Positions 1 to 9,852 of a stretch of DNA of 40,150 nucleotides are shown one piece after another. Each line of letters starts with the position of its first letter. Position 1 is the first letter of the stretch. Position numbers and translations under genes: made by a program. Below the pieces are notes generated by a model. That model had not been told where the DNA came from. It ran no database searches and worked only from the letters and a program-made list of their open reading frames with translations. The DNA is from Gammaproteobacteria bacterium (GTDB lineage Bacteria; Pseudomonadota; Gammaproteobacteria; Steroidobacterales; Foliamicaceae), in assembly GCA_007571315.1 (NCBI GenBank), contig RKRP01000082.1, forward strand, positions 1-40,150. Reading direction: 5' to 3'.

Positions 1-47
1 TCCCCCACCGCCGCCGCGGTGTCGATCGTGTAGCCCATGTCCATTTC
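1..47 (-). CDS. 5' end of a minus-strand CDS truncated by the window edge (reads MDMGYTIDTAAAVG...), product unknown
   Basis: Reverse complement has AAGGAGG a few nt upstream of ATGGACATGGGCTACACG; open to the window edge. Too short to identify. Confidence 0.35.
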
Positions 48-122
48 ATGCCTCCTTGCGAAGCCATTTCCCTATAACGCCGAGGATTGTAGCATTGCTT
101 TGCTCTGCCGGGGCGTGACAAG

Positions 123-584
123 CTAATCGGCAACGGCGCGCACGTTGATTTCCACCAGCAGGCCCGGGTAGGCCAGCGCCGATACCCCGATAACCATCGA
201 GGCGGGCTTATGGCCGGCGGGAAAAAAGTTGCGCACATCTTCATATGCGGGCGCGGGATCGATGTTTTCCAGATCAACGATGTAGATCTGAATCTCGACC
301 ACGTCCTCGCGCCGGGCGCCGGCGGCCTTGAGTGCGCGGTCGATATTGACCCAGGTCTGGCGCGACTGCTCGGCCAGGCTTTCAGGAAAGCTGTTGTCCG
401 GGTAGATGCCAGCTTTGCCGCCCAGATATATGAAGCGCCCCGGGTTTTTTGCGATCACCACTTGGGAATAGCCGTCGGGCTGCGAAAGCCCTTCGGGGTT
501 GAAGCGTTCGATTTCGGTGGCGCCCGCCACCGGGAGGGCAAACACCAGCCCGGCCAGGGGCAAGGCTCTGCTTTTGTAGGACAT
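123..584 (-). CDS. RidA/YjgF-like protein with N-terminal signal peptide
   Basis: ORF 123..953 trimmed to ATG at 584 (MSYKSRALPLAGLVFALPVAGATEIERFNPEGLSQPDGYSQVV...), preceded by AAGGAGA. RidA-type features: GLSQPDGYSQVV, AEQSRQTWVNIDRALKAAGA, PASMVIGVSALAYPGLLVEINVRAVA. Confidence 0.8.
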   Translation of the reverse strand: MSYKSRALPLAGLVFALPVAGATEIERFNPEGLSQPDGYSQVVIAKNPGRFIYLGGKAGIYPDNSFPESLAEQSRQTWVNIDRALKAAGARREDVVEIQIYIVDLENIDPAPAYEDVRNFFPAGHKPASMVIGVSALAYPGLLVEINVRAVAD

Positions 585-734
585 GGTCGGTTCTCCTTTT
601 TTATTCCGCATGCAATGCGCCAGCTTGAGTGGCGGCGCAAGGCTTATTTTCAACGATTGGCGTTGGGTGTCCAGGCGAATCCTGCGATCACTTCGCAGGA
701 CTATAATTTTTGCGAGTGCGGACTGTTTCATCCC

Positions 735-1559
735 ATGACCCTCGCGTTTACCAAAATGCAAGCCGGCGGCAACGACTTCATGGTCGTAGTGGGCCGCTCG
801 CTGCCTTTGCCGGAGCGGCGGCGGGTTCGCGCCTGGGCTGACCGGCGCCTGGGTGTGGGCTTCGATCAGTTGCTTTGGGTGGCGGAGCCCAAGAGCGGCA
901 ACGGCATGGTCCACTACCGCGTATTCAATGCGGACGGGGGCGAGGCGGAGCAATGCGGAAACGGCGCCCTGTGCATCGCGGCGCTGGTGGCGAAACGCCG
1001 GGCGAACGGCGATAGGATCCTTCTCAAGTCCTCCGGAGGCAAAGTGGAAGCGCGCGTTCTGGAAGGCGGCATGGTGAGCTGTTCGCTGGGGCGCCCGGAA
1101 TGGCGCCCGGAACGGGTTCCATTCCTGGCAAGCGGGCAGGAGGCGCCCTATCGCCTGGAAGCGGCGGGAGGCGAGCGGGAACTGGAGGCGCTTTCGCTAG
1201 GCAACCCCCACGCCGTGCTGGACGTGCCCGATGCGGCGGTCGCCGAGGTGAGCCTGCTGGGCGCGAGCATATCAACGCACGAGCGGTTCCCGCAGGGCTG
1301 CAATGTGGGTTTCGCCGAAGCGGTCGATGGGCACCGTCTCAGGCTGCGGGTTTATGAGCGCGGCGCGGGCGAAACGCCAGCTTGCGGCACAGGCGCCTGC
1401 GCCGCGGCGGTGGCTGGAATACGCCGGGGCCGGGTGCGCTCCCCGGTGCAGGTGGAAATGGCCGGCGGCCGGCTCCGCGTGGAGTGGCCCGGGGGCGAGG
1501 CGGCGGCATGGCTCACCGGGCGTATCGACCACGTGTTTGATGGCAACCTGCGCTTATGA
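735..1559 (+). CDS. dapF: Diaminopimelate epimerase
   Basis: MTLAFTKMQAGGNDFMVV..., FNADGGEAEQCGNGALC and ERGAGETPACGTGACAAAVA (catalytic Cys motifs). ORF 210..1559 trimmed to ATG 735. Confidence 0.95.
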   Translation: MTLAFTKMQAGGNDFMVVVGRSLPLPERRRVRAWADRRLGVGFDQLLWVAEPKSGNGMVHYRVFNADGGEAEQCGNGALCIAALVAKRRANGDRILLKSSGGKVEARVLEGGMVSCSLGRPEWRPERVPFLASGQEAPYRLEAAGGERELEALSLGNPHAVLDVPDAAVAEVSLLGASISTHERFPQGCNVGFAEAVDGHRLRLRVYERGAGETPACGTGACAAAVAGIRRGRVRSPVQVEMAGGRLRVEWPGGEAAAWLTGRIDHVFDGNLRL

Positions 1560-2257
1560 GCAAGAGCGGCGGAACTTCGGCGGCAGAGCTCACTGCGCAG
1601 GAGGTGGCGGCGTACCTGCGCGAGAATCCGGATTTCTTCAGGCTTAATGCGGACCTGCTGCTGGAGTTGCGGGTCCCGCACAGCAGCGGAGCGGGCGCCG
1701 TGTCGCTGGTCGAGAGGCAGCTTGACCTGCTTCGCCGCCGCAACGAGGAACTGCGCCGCACGCTTGAGGAATACATCGAAAACGCCCGGTCCAGCGATGA
1801 ACTGGCCCAAAAATTCAACCGCTTGGTTACCCAGCTGTTGTCCTGTCCCCATCCGGTCGAAAGGCTGCGCTCCCTGCCGGCGCAACTGAAGGAAATATTT
1901 GCGCTGGATTTTGTGCGCTTGCTTTTGTTTGACGCTTCGCCGGAGCAGTGCGCGGGCGTGACGGATCTGTCGGCCACTGCGCGCGAAGACGTAATGGCGG
2001 AGGGCTTAAGCGGAGTCCTCAAGGCCAACGCGCCTCGATGCGGACATTACAGCGATAAGCAACGCGAGTTCCTGTTTGGCGACCAGGCCCCGGAAGTGGC
2101 CTCGGCGGCTTTGACGCCGCTGGGCCAGCGCGGCAACCTGGGCCTGCTGGCCCTGGGCAGCCGCGACCCCTACCACTACCACCGCGCAAAGAGCACCGAG
2201 TTTCTCGGTCGCGTCAGCGCTGTCGTTTCAGTAGCCATATCGCCGGCCTCCAGTTGA
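1556..2257 (+). CDS. DUF484 family protein
   Basis: Overlaps dapF stop (ATGA); VAAYLRENPDFFRLNADLLLELRVPHSSGAGAVSLVERQ typical of DUF484; conserved dapF-DUF484-xerC order. Confidence 0.9.
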   Translation: MSKSGGTSAAELTAQEVAAYLRENPDFFRLNADLLLELRVPHSSGAGAVSLVERQLDLLRRRNEELRRTLEEYIENARSSDELAQKFNRLVTQLLSCPHPVERLRSLPAQLKEIFALDFVRLLLFDASPEQCAGVTDLSATAREDVMAEGLSGVLKANAPRCGHYSDKQREFLFGDQAPEVASAALTPLGQRGNLGLLALGSRDPYHYHRAKSTEFLGRVSAVVSVAISPASS

Positions 2258-3171
2258 TGCAGGCCGAATCTGACCGTCAGGTGAGCGCGTTTTTGCGCCA
2301 CATCCGCTTTGAGCGGCAACTTTCCCGCCACACGGTGGATGCCTACCGCCGCGACCTGAACGCGCTGAAGGACTACTGCATCAAGCGCAAGCTGCCCTCC
2401 TGGGCGGCGCTGGCCGCCAGCGACCTGCGGCGTTTTGCCGCCGGGGCGCACCGCAGCGGCCTGGCGCCTCGGACCGTGCAGAGGCGCCTGGCTGGCGCGC
2501 GCAGTTTTTTCAATTTTCTCGAACGGGAAGGCCAATTGGCAGCGAACCCGGCGCGCGGGATACGGGCCCCGCGCCCGCCCCGCGACCTTCCGCGCACGCT
2601 GGATCTGGACCAGGTGACGCGCCTGCTGGATATTCCCGAAGACGACACGGTGGCTTGCCGCGACCGCGCCATCCTGGAGCTGATGTATTCCTCGGGTTTG
2701 CGTCTGGAGGAACTGACCGCGCTGGAGGTGGGCGGAATCGATTTGCGTCAGGGCTTGATGCGGGTGACCGGCAAAGGGCGCAAAACGCGCATCCTCCCGG
2801 TAGGAGGCAAGGCCATTGAGGCCGTGCAGCGCTGGCTGCGCCGCCGCGGGGAGCTGGCCGCCCCGGAAGAGACGGCGCTGTTTGTGGGCGCCCGCGGGCG
2901 CAGGATTGCCGCCAGCACTGTCCAGGCGAGGATTGCCTACTGGGCCCGCCGCGCCGGTCTTCCAGGGCATGTGCATCCGCACATGCTGCGCCACAGTTTC
3001 GCCACGCACCTGCTGGAATCCTCCGGCGACTTGCGCGCCGTGCAGGAACTGTTGGGGCACGCGGACATTTCCACCACCCAGGTCTATACCCACCTGGACT
3101 TTCAGCATCTGGCCAAGGTGTACGATCGCGCCCATCCGCGCGCCCGGCGCAGCAAGGATTTCGAATCATGA
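2254..3171 (+). CDS. xerC: Tyrosine recombinase XerC
   Basis: Catalytic signatures [67 protein letters not shown]. Confidence 0.95.
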   Translation: MMQAESDRQVSAFLRHIRFERQLSRHTVDAYRRDLNALKDYCIKRKLPSWAALAASDLRRFAAGAHRSGLAPRTVQRRLAGARSFFNFLEREGQLAANPARGIRAPRPPRDLPRTLDLDQVTRLLDIPEDDTVACRDRAILELMYSSGLRLEELTALEVGGIDLRQGLMRVTGKGRKTRILPVGGKAIEAVQRWLRRRGELAAPEETALFVGARGRRIAASTVQARIAYWARRAGLPGHVHPHMLRHSFATHLLESSGDLRAVQELLGHADISTTQVYTHLDFQHLAKVYDRAHPRARRSKDFES

Positions 3172-3746
3172 AGCCTGAACGCAGCAACCTCCCCATGCGC
3201 GGCCCGGGCAAGGTGCGTTCCACAACCATCCTTTGCGTGCGCAGGGGGAACACGGTGGCCATTGGAGGGGACGGCCAGGTGAGCCTGGGCGATACGGTGC
3301 TGAAGGGCAACGCCCGCAAGGTCCGGCGGCTGGCCAATGGGAAGGTTCTGGCCGGTTTCGCGGGCGGCACGGCTGATGCCTTTACCCTGTTTGAACTGTT
3401 TGAGAACAAGCTCGACCAGTACGGCAACCTGACCCGCGCCGCGGTGGAGCTGGCAAAGGACTGGCGCAGCGACCGGCGCTTGCGCCGCCTGGAGGCCATG
3501 CTTTGCGTCGCCGGCAAGGACAAGACCCTGCTGGTATCGGGCTCCGGCGATGTGGTGGAGCCGGAGGATGGCGTGTTGGCGCTGGGCTCCGGCGGCGGAT
3601 ACGCGCGGGCCGCGGCAAGGGCCCTGCTGAGGGAGAGCGAACTCGGCGCTGCGGACATCGCGCGCCGGTCGCTGGAAATCGCGGCGGAAATCTGCGTATA
3701 TACCAATACCGAAATTGTGATCGACTCGCTGGATGCGGATTCTTGA
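3168..3746 (+). CDS. hslV: ATP-dependent protease peptidase subunit HslV
   Basis: [38 protein letters not shown]; catalytic Thr after a somewhat long N-terminus. Confidence 0.95.
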   Translation: MKPERSNLPMRGPGKVRSTTILCVRRGNTVAIGGDGQVSLGDTVLKGNARKVRRLANGKVLAGFAGGTADAFTLFELFENKLDQYGNLTRAAVELAKDWRSDRRLRRLEAMLCVAGKDKTLLVSGSGDVVEPEDGVLALGSGGGYARAAARALLRESELGAADIARRSLEIAAEICVYTNTEIVIDSLDADS

Positions 3747-5076
3747 TTCCATGACGCAGATGACCCCTCGGGAAATCGTCGAGGAACTCGACAAGCACGT
3801 GATCGGCCAGAACGCCGCCAAGCGCGCGGTGGCCATCGCATTGCGCAACCGCTGGCGGCGGATGCAGCTCGACGAGGAGTTGCGCCAAGAGATTACCCCC
3901 AAGAACATCCTGATGATGGGTCCCACCGGAGTTGGCAAGACGGAAATCGCGCGCCGGCTGGCGCGGCTGGCGCGCGCTCCCTTCATCAAGGTGGAGGCCA
4001 CCAAGTTCACCGAGGTGGGTTACGTTGGCCGCGAGGTGGACAGCATCGTGCGCGATCTCACCGACACTGCGGTCAAGATGGTGCGCGAAGCGGAAATGGA
4101 CCGTGTGAGGCATCGCGCCAGGGATGCCGCCGAACGCAAGGTCATGGATGCGCTCACACGCCGCGCCGCCGCCGCCGGCCCGGGCGCGGGAGCGCCGTGG
4201 AGCATGGATGAGCGAGCCATGAAGGCGGCCTTTCGGCGGGGCGATTTGGACGATGAGGAACTGGAAATGGAGTTGCAGGTGGCGCCGGTGGGTGTGGAGA
4301 TCATGGCGCCGCCGGGCATGGAGGAAATGACCAGCCAGCTGCAGAGCATGTTCCAGTCCCTGGGCAATGAGCGCACCCGCGCGCGCAAACTCAAGGTGAA
4401 GGATGCGATGCGGATTTTGACCGAGGAGGCGGGCGCTTCCATGCTGGACCAGGATGAACTCAAATCCCAGGCGCTTGAGGCGGTGGAGCAGAACGGCATT
4501 GTTTTCATTGATGAAATCGACAAGGTATGCCGCCGCGCCGAAGCGCTGGGCGCGGACGTGTCGCGCGAGGGCGTTCAGCGCGATCTTTTGCCGCTGGTGG
4601 AAGGGTGCGCCGTTACCACCAAGTACGGCGTGGTGCGCAGCGATCACATTCTGTTTATCGCATCCGGGGCCTTCCAGTCGGTCAAGCCCTCGGACCTGAT
4701 CCCGGAGCTGCAGGGCCGCTTTCCCATCCGGGTTGAGCTAAGCGCGCTGGGCATCGAGGAGTTCGAGCGCATCCTCACCGAGCCGGACGCATCGCTAACG
4801 GAGCAATACACTGCCTTGCTGGGCACCGAGCGAGTGTCATTGAGCTTTGAGGCCGGCGCTGTGCATCGCATTGCCGAGATCGCCTGCTCGGTCAACGAGA
4901 GCACCGAGAACATCGGCGCGCGCCGGCTTCAGACCGTGCTGGAGCGCCTTTTGGAGTCGATTTCGTTCGATGCGGCCGACCGCGGCGGCCAGGACCTGAA
5001 GATCGACGCGGCGTATGTTGACGAACACCTGGGGGCGTTGGCGGAGGACGAGGATTTTCGCCGCTACATCCTTTAG
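3733..5076 (+). CDS. hslU: ATP-dependent protease ATPase subunit HslU
   Basis: [57 protein letters not shown]-terminal [10 protein letters not shown]. Confidence 0.96.
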   Translation: MRILDSMTQMTPREIVEELDKHVIGQNAAKRAVAIALRNRWRRMQLDEELRQEITPKNILMMGPTGVGKTEIARRLARLARAPFIKVEATKFTEVGYVGREVDSIVRDLTDTAVKMVREAEMDRVRHRARDAAERKVMDALTRRAAAAGPGAGAPWSMDERAMKAAFRRGDLDDEELEMELQVAPVGVEIMAPPGMEEMTSQLQSMFQSLGNERTRARKLKVKDAMRILTEEAGASMLDQDELKSQALEAVEQNGIVFIDEIDKVCRRAEALGADVSREGVQRDLLPLVEGCAVTTKYGVVRSDHILFIASGAFQSVKPSDLIPELQGRFPIRVELSALGIEEFERILTEPDASLTEQYTALLGTERVSLSFEAGAVHRIAEIACSVNESTENIGARRLQTVLERLLESISFDAADRGGQDLKIDAAYVDEHLGALAEDEDFRRYIL

Positions 5077-5131
5077 CCCTCAGGCCCCGCCACCGTTCTT
5101 CATCACCGGCAGCGATTGGATCGAAGCGCGC

Positions 5132-5494
5132 ATGGATATGCCGCCACCGCTGGAGTTGCGTTTGCTCGGCGAGCGCCGCTGGCTGCGCGTAAGCTTTGCC
5201 GATGGCGAGGCGTATGAACTGGGCGCGGAGTTTTTGCGGGTGAACTCGCCTTCGGCGGAAGTGCGCGGCCACGGCCGCGGCGGAGGCGTTTTGCCTGTCG
5301 GGAAGGCGGATGTTCGCGTCAAGGACATTCAGCCGGTGGGCCAGTACGCCGTCCGGCTGGTGTTTGACGATGGCCACGATTCCGGAATTTTTTCCTGGGC
5401 CTATCTCCGCGAACTGGGCCGCAACCGGCGCGAGTATTGGGACCGCTACCTGCGCCAGGTGGCGGCTGAGGGCCGCATTGATGCCGGCGGCTGA
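5132..5494 (+). CDS. DUF971 (gamma-butyrobetaine hydroxylase-like N-terminal) protein
   Basis: ORF 5015..5494 trimmed to ATG 5132; LRVSFADGEAYELGAEFLRVNSPSAEVRGHG...GHDSGIFSWAYLREL. Confidence 0.85.
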   Translation: MDMPPPLELRLLGERRWLRVSFADGEAYELGAEFLRVNSPSAEVRGHGRGGGVLPVGKADVRVKDIQPVGQYAVRLVFDDGHDSGIFSWAYLRELGRNRREYWDRYLRQVAAEGRIDAGG

Positions 5495-6245
5495 CTCCGG
5501 TTCCCGGCGCGCCGAGCGCTTTGGATTTCGCCGGGTGAGCTCGGCGGAAAAGACCCGGCGTGTGCGCGGCGTGTTCGACTCCGTGGCCGGCCGCTACGAT
5601 TTGATGAACGACCTCATGTCGCTGGGCGCGCATCGCTTGTGGAAAAAATTTACTCTGGCCCGCACAGGGCTGCGTCCCGGCGCAACGGCGCTGGATGTGG
5701 CCGGCGGCACCGGTGATCTGGCGATCGGAATGAGCCGCCAGGTGGGGCGCCATGGCCAGGTTCTTCTTGCCGACATCAATCCCTCGATGCTGCGCCTGGG
5801 CCGCAGGCGGTTGCTTGATACCGGCAGCCACGCCAATTGCCGGGCGATATGCGCCGATGCCGCGGCCCTTCCGGTGGCGCCGGCGGCGTTCGATTGCGTA
5901 AGCATCGGTTTTGGGTTGCGCAACGTTGCCGGCAAACCGGAGGCGCTGAGGAGCATGGCGCGCGCAATCAAGCCGGGCGGCAGGCTCCTGGTGCTCGAAT
6001 TCTCGCGCCCGGCGCTGGATGCGCTCAGGCCCGCCTACGACTGGTATTCCTTTGCCGTGATTCCCGCGCTGGGACGGCTGGTGGCCGGAGATGCCGACAG
6101 TTACCGCTATCTGGTGGAGTCGATCCGCGTGCATCCTGGCCAGGAAGAACTGGCCGCGATGATGCGCGAGGCCGGTTTCGAGGATGTGCGCTGGCACAAT
6201 CTGTCCGGCGGCATCGTGGCCTTGCATATCGGCTTCCGGTATTAG
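5481..6245 (+). CDS. ubiE: Ubiquinone/menaquinone biosynthesis C-methyltransferase UbiE
   Basis: KTRRVRGVFDSVAGRYDLMNDLMSLGAHRLWKK; VAGGTGDLA; SIGFGLRNVAGKPEALRSMARAIKPGGRLLVLEFS. Start trimmed to 5481. Confidence 0.95.
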   Translation: MPAADSGSRRAERFGFRRVSSAEKTRRVRGVFDSVAGRYDLMNDLMSLGAHRLWKKFTLARTGLRPGATALDVAGGTGDLAIGMSRQVGRHGQVLLADINPSMLRLGRRRLLDTGSHANCRAICADAAALPVAPAAFDCVSIGFGLRNVAGKPEALRSMARAIKPGGRLLVLEFSRPALDALRPAYDWYSFAVIPALGRLVAGDADSYRYLVESIRVHPGQEELAAMMREAGFEDVRWHNLSGGIVALHIGFRY

Positions 6246-6255
6246 CGCGCTAGCG

Positions 6256-6858
6256 ATGCTGACGCAACTGGCAACTTCCCTGGCGGCGGCCATGAATCGA
6301 AATCTTGCGGCTTCGCTAACCGCGCGCAGCGCCGCCGCCAAGCTGGAAGGTTTGTCCATGGATGTGGGTTTGGCAGGCGCCCGTCCCGTCTTGCGGGTGG
6401 CCGTGCGGGGCGGGCAACTCAACGTGGCGCCGCCGGATGAAGCACCTGCCGACGTGAGCCTGAGCGGCGTCTTGCCGCGTCTTGCCGCGCTTCTGACCGG
6501 CGACCATTCGGGACCCGGGCTGACTCTCAGCGGCGATCCGGCAGTAGCCGAGGATTTCGCGCGGTTGTTGAAGCATTGCCGCCCGGACCCTGAAGAGGAG
6601 TTGGCCCGGTTCAGCGGCGAAGTGTTCGCCCGCCAGGCCGGCGATGCCGCCCGCGCCGCGGCCCAGTGGGCCAGGGGAGGGTCGGCTTCGATGAGGCGAA
6701 GCGTGCGGGACTTCGTGCAGGAGGAGGCGCGGCTGGCCCCAACCCGTGTCGAGTTCGATGCCTTTGCCGAGCAAGTGGAACGTCTGCGCGATACGGTTGG
6801 CCGGCTCGCGCAGCGCGCGCGTCTCCTGCGGGACAGCGCGTCAGGCCAAGGCTCTTAA
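6256..6858 (+). CDS. ubiJ: UbiJ (SCP2 sterol-binding domain, ubiquinone biosynthesis accessory factor)
   Basis: Lies between ubiE and ubiB; SCP2-like VSLSGVLPRLAALL...LTLSGDPAVAEDFARLL and C-terminal coiled-coil region. Confidence 0.85.
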   Translation: MLTQLATSLAAAMNRNLAASLTARSAAAKLEGLSMDVGLAGARPVLRVAVRGGQLNVAPPDEAPADVSLSGVLPRLAALLTGDHSGPGLTLSGDPAVAEDFARLLKHCRPDPEEELARFSGEVFARQAGDAARAAAQWARGGSASMRRSVRDFVQEEARLAPTRVEFDAFAEQVERLRDTVGRLAQRARLLRDSASGQGS

Positions 6859-6882
6859 CCCGCATAATTCCCGGACGGCCAA

Positions 6883-8478
6883 ATGCGCGTGTTTCTGCGA
6901 ATCTTCGGAATCTTCCGCCTGCTGGCCCGCTACGGGCTGCTGCGCGAAGCCGGCCTGGCCCGGCCGCTGCGTGTTCCGGCGTGGATGCTGCTGGCAAGGC
7001 GGCGGCGCAAGGGGGCGCCGCGGGGCGCTCGCCTGCGCGAAGCGCTGCAGGAGTTGGGCCCCATCTTCGTGAAGTTCGGACAGAACATTTCCACCCGCCC
7101 CGACCTCCTCCCGGCGGACATCGCCACCGAACTGGCCCGGCTGCAGGACGATGTTCCGCCTTTTTCCGCCGAGCAGGCGCGCGCTCGCCTGGGCCAGGCG
7201 TACGGCCGCCCGGTAGAGGAAGTGTTCGCGGAATTCGAGCCCGAAGCGCTGGCGGCGGCTTCGATCGCCCAGGTTCATGCCGCCCGGTTGCCCGGTGGCG
7301 AGGAGGTGGTGGTAAAGCTGCTGCGGCCGGGAGTCGCCCGGCGGATAGCGCGGGACATCAAGCTGCTGCGCGGTCTGGCGCGCATAGCTACGGCATGCTG
7401 GCCGTCCACGCGGCGCCTGCGTCTGGCGGAAGTGGTGCAGGAGTACGAACGCACTCTCGAATACGAAATGGACCTCACCCGCGAGGGCGCTAACGCCTCG
7501 CGCCTGAAGCGCAGTTTCGCCAACTCCGGCATCATTCACGTTCCCGCCGTGCACTGGGACTACTGCCGGCCCGAAGCGCTGGTGATGGAGCGGATTCGCG
7601 GAGTTCCGATCCGAGAAATTGAGGCGCTCAAGGAAGCCGGAGTGGATATTCCCGAACTGGCGGCGCGGGGGGTAAGGATTTTCTTCACCCAAGTGTTTCG
7701 CGACAGTTTTTTCCACGCGGATATGCATCCCGGCAACGTGTTCGTGGATATCAGCGACCCAAAGAACCCCCGCTACGCGGCAGTGGATTTTGGGATCGTG
7801 GGCATCCTGGACGAGCGCGACCACCATTACCTGGGCCAGACTCTGCTGGCTTTCTTTGAGCAGGACTACGCGCGCCTTGCGCGGCTGCATTTGTATTGGG
7901 GCTGGGTGGCGCCGTCCACGCGGGCGGAGGACCTTGAGGCGGCGTTTCGCGTGATCGGCGAGCCGATCTTCGACCGGCCGCTGAGCGAGTGCAGTTTCGG
8001 CCGGGTGCTGGGACGCATCTTCGCCACTGCCCAGGAGTTCGACATGCAGTTGCAGCCGCAGATGCTGTTGCTGCACAAGACGCTGCTCAACATTGAGGGG
8101 CTGGGGAGGGAGCTGTGCCCGCAACTGGACCTTTGGGAAACCGGTTATCCGCTGCTCAAGCAATGGATGCAGCGCCGGGCCGAGCCGGCGCGGGCGCTCA
8201 AGCAACTTCGCCGCGACCTGCCGGAACTTCGCTATGCGCTCCAGCGCCTGCCGCGCGCAGTTCATCATCTGCTTGACCGGGCCGAGGGAAAGCCGGTCCG
8301 AACGGGCCGAAGCGGGCTGGATTCGCGCCGCAATTTGTGGCGCCAGCTAACCGGCTGCGCCCTGCTGATTGCCGCCGCGCTCCTGCTCGGCCTGCGCGCC
8401 GAGCCTGTCTGGCTGACCGGGCTGGCTGGCGCCGCCGCCGCCACCCTCCTATTCGTTTCCTGGCCGCGCCGCGGTTAA
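6883..8478 (+). CDS. ubiB: Ubiquinone biosynthesis protein UbiB (ABC1/ADCK kinase-like)
   Basis: LGPIFVKFGQNISTRPDLLPADIATELARLQDDVPPF; ASIAQVHAARLPGGEEVVVKLLRPGV; FFHADMHPGNVFVDI; C-terminal TM segments. Confidence 0.96.
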   Translation: MRVFLRIFGIFRLLARYGLLREAGLARPLRVPAWMLLARRRRKGAPRGARLREALQELGPIFVKFGQNISTRPDLLPADIATELARLQDDVPPFSAEQARARLGQAYGRPVEEVFAEFEPEALAAASIAQVHAARLPGGEEVVVKLLRPGVARRIARDIKLLRGLARIATACWPSTRRLRLAEVVQEYERTLEYEMDLTREGANASRLKRSFANSGIIHVPAVHWDYCRPEALVMERIRGVPIREIEALKEAGVDIPELAARGVRIFFTQVFRDSFFHADMHPGNVFVDISDPKNPRYAAVDFGIVGILDERDHHYLGQTLLAFFEQDYARLARLHLYWGWVAPSTRAEDLEAAFRVIGEPIFDRPLSECSFGRVLGRIFATAQEFDMQLQPQMLLLHKTLLNIEGLGRELCPQLDLWETGYPLLKQWMQRRAEPARALKQLRRDLPELRYALQRLPRAVHHLLDRAEGKPVRTGRSGLDSRRNLWRQLTGCALLIAAALLLGLRAEPVWLTGLAGAAAATLLFVSWPRRG

Positions 8479-8507
8479 TCTGCTTATTGCGCGAGCGCGT
8501 GCTTTCT

Positions 8508-8550
8508 CGCCCTTCGCTGGCCCCCCTCAACGGGCTAGTTGCGAAGGGCG
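8508..8550. terminator. Inverted repeat between convergent ubiB and trpA, possible bidirectional terminator
   Basis: CGCCCTTCGC (8508-8517) and its exact reverse complement GCGAAGGGCG (8541-8550); overlaps the trpA 3' end; no clear U-tract. Confidence 0.35.
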
Positions 8551-9305
8551 CGGACGAATGCGCCGGGGTTTTCGCCGCGCTCCAGACACTCGACGACCGC
8601 TGAACCTACGATCACGCCATCGGTCACGCCGCTCAGCGCGCGAACCTGCTCCGCGCTGCGAACGCCGAAGCCTGCGCACACGGGCAGTCTGGAATAGCGG
8701 CCCACTTTCTTCAGGTAGCGGGCCATTTCCGCGGAAACGCGCCGCTCGCCGCCGGTCACCCCGGTGGCGGTAACGGCATACACGAAACCTCTGCTGCCCC
8801 GGCACAGCGCGCGCAGGCGCTCATCGGGCGTGGCCGGAGTAACCATTTGCACCAGCGCGATGCCTTGCTTGCCTAGCTGGGCCCGGACCGGTTCGCATTC
8901 CTCCCAGGGAAGATCCGGAACGATCAGCCCGCACACCCCGCAGTCTCCGCAGCGCGCCGCCAGCCTCTCGATCCCGTAGGCGAGAAGCGGGTTGCAGTAG
9001 CTCATCAGCGCCACCGGCGCGCCCGGGTCGCCGTGCGCTTCCAGCGCCCGCAAAATCCATTGCAGGGTTACGTTGTTGGCAAGCGCCTTCTCGCTGGCCC
9101 GCTGGATGGTAGCCCCGTCGGCCATGGGGTCTGAGAAGGGAACCCCGATTTCCACTGCGTCGCCCGCGGCCGCCAGCTGACCGAGTATTGAATGAAAGTC
9201 CTGCCTGCGAGGGTGCCCCGCGGTAAAGAACGGCAACAGCGCCGGTTGCGGCGCCTGGGCGATGGCGCGCCGCAGCCGTTCGGCGCCGGTATTCGGGTTG
9301 CTCAC
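8535..9305 (-). CDS. trpA: Tryptophan synthase alpha chain
   Basis: PALLPFFTAGHPRRQDF, AVEIGVPFSDPMADGATIQRASEKAL, GFVYAVTATGVTGGE, CAGFGVRSAEQV. Confidence 0.95.
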   Translation of the reverse strand: MSNPNTGAERLRRAIAQAPQPALLPFFTAGHPRRQDFHSILGQLAAAGDAVEIGVPFSDPMADGATIQRASEKALANNVTLQWILRALEAHGDPGAPVALMSYCNPLLAYGIERLAARCGDCGVCGLIVPDLPWEECEPVRAQLGKQGIALVQMVTPATPDERLRALCRGSRGFVYAVTATGVTGGERRVSAEMARYLKKVGRYSRLPVCAGFGVRSAEQVRALSGVTDGVIVGSAVVECLERGENPGAFVRALRN

Positions 9306-9450
9306 GGGCGCATATTGTGAGGCATGGCTGCCGCGCCCCGCAATGCGAACGCCTGGAACGGGCGCCGGCGGGCGGAGTCCGGACTCTGCAACCTTAGGCA
9401 GTCAAACCGCATCTTTTCTTGTACCTGCTTTGCGCAAAAGGTGATCCTCA

Positions 9451-9819
9451 ATGAGCCGGTTTGTTCTGTTGCCATGTGTTTTGCTCGTTGCCGGATGCTC
9501 CGCCATGAAGGATCCCAGCGGAGCGATCGTGGATATGAAAGGCGTCGATCCGGGACAGTACGAAATCGACCTCGCCGAATGCCAGCAGTACGCCGACGAA
9601 GTGCGGATAGGCAAACACATTGGCACCGGAGCCGCAGCTGGCGCCGCTGTAGGCGCCGCCGCAGGCGCGATGTCCGGCCGCAACAAGTCGGGCATTGGTC
9701 AGGCTGCCGGCGTTGGGGCCGTGTACGGCGGAACCATGGCAGGGGTGTCCTCGGTGGGGGAGCATCGCCATGTGCTGCGCGAGTGCCTGCGCGGTCGAGG
9801 CTATCGAGTCCTCAACTAA
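9451..9819 (+). CDS. Glycine-zipper lipoprotein
   Basis: Lipobox LLVAGCSAM; Gly/Ala-rich GTGAAAGAAVGAAAGAMSGRNKSGIGQAAGVGAVYGG; C-terminal LRECLRGRGYRVLN. Confidence 0.8.
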   Translation: MSRFVLLPCVLLVAGCSAMKDPSGAIVDMKGVDPGQYEIDLAECQQYADEVRIGKHIGTGAAAGAAVGAAAGAMSGRNKSGIGQAAGVGAVYGGTMAGVSSVGEHRHVLRECLRGRGYRVLN

Positions 9820-9852
9820 CCCGTTATTGCGCCAGCTTGATCGGCCGTGTCG

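Noticed and set aside
2510-3841. Long antisense ORFs (e.g. 2510..3841 -, 3382..4647 -, 6841..8268 -, 9865..11577 +, 27231..29039 +)
   Set aside because: They lie antisense to or out of frame with strongly identified genes, show Arg/Ala/Pro/Gln-rich low-complexity translations, and are expected in high-GC DNA.
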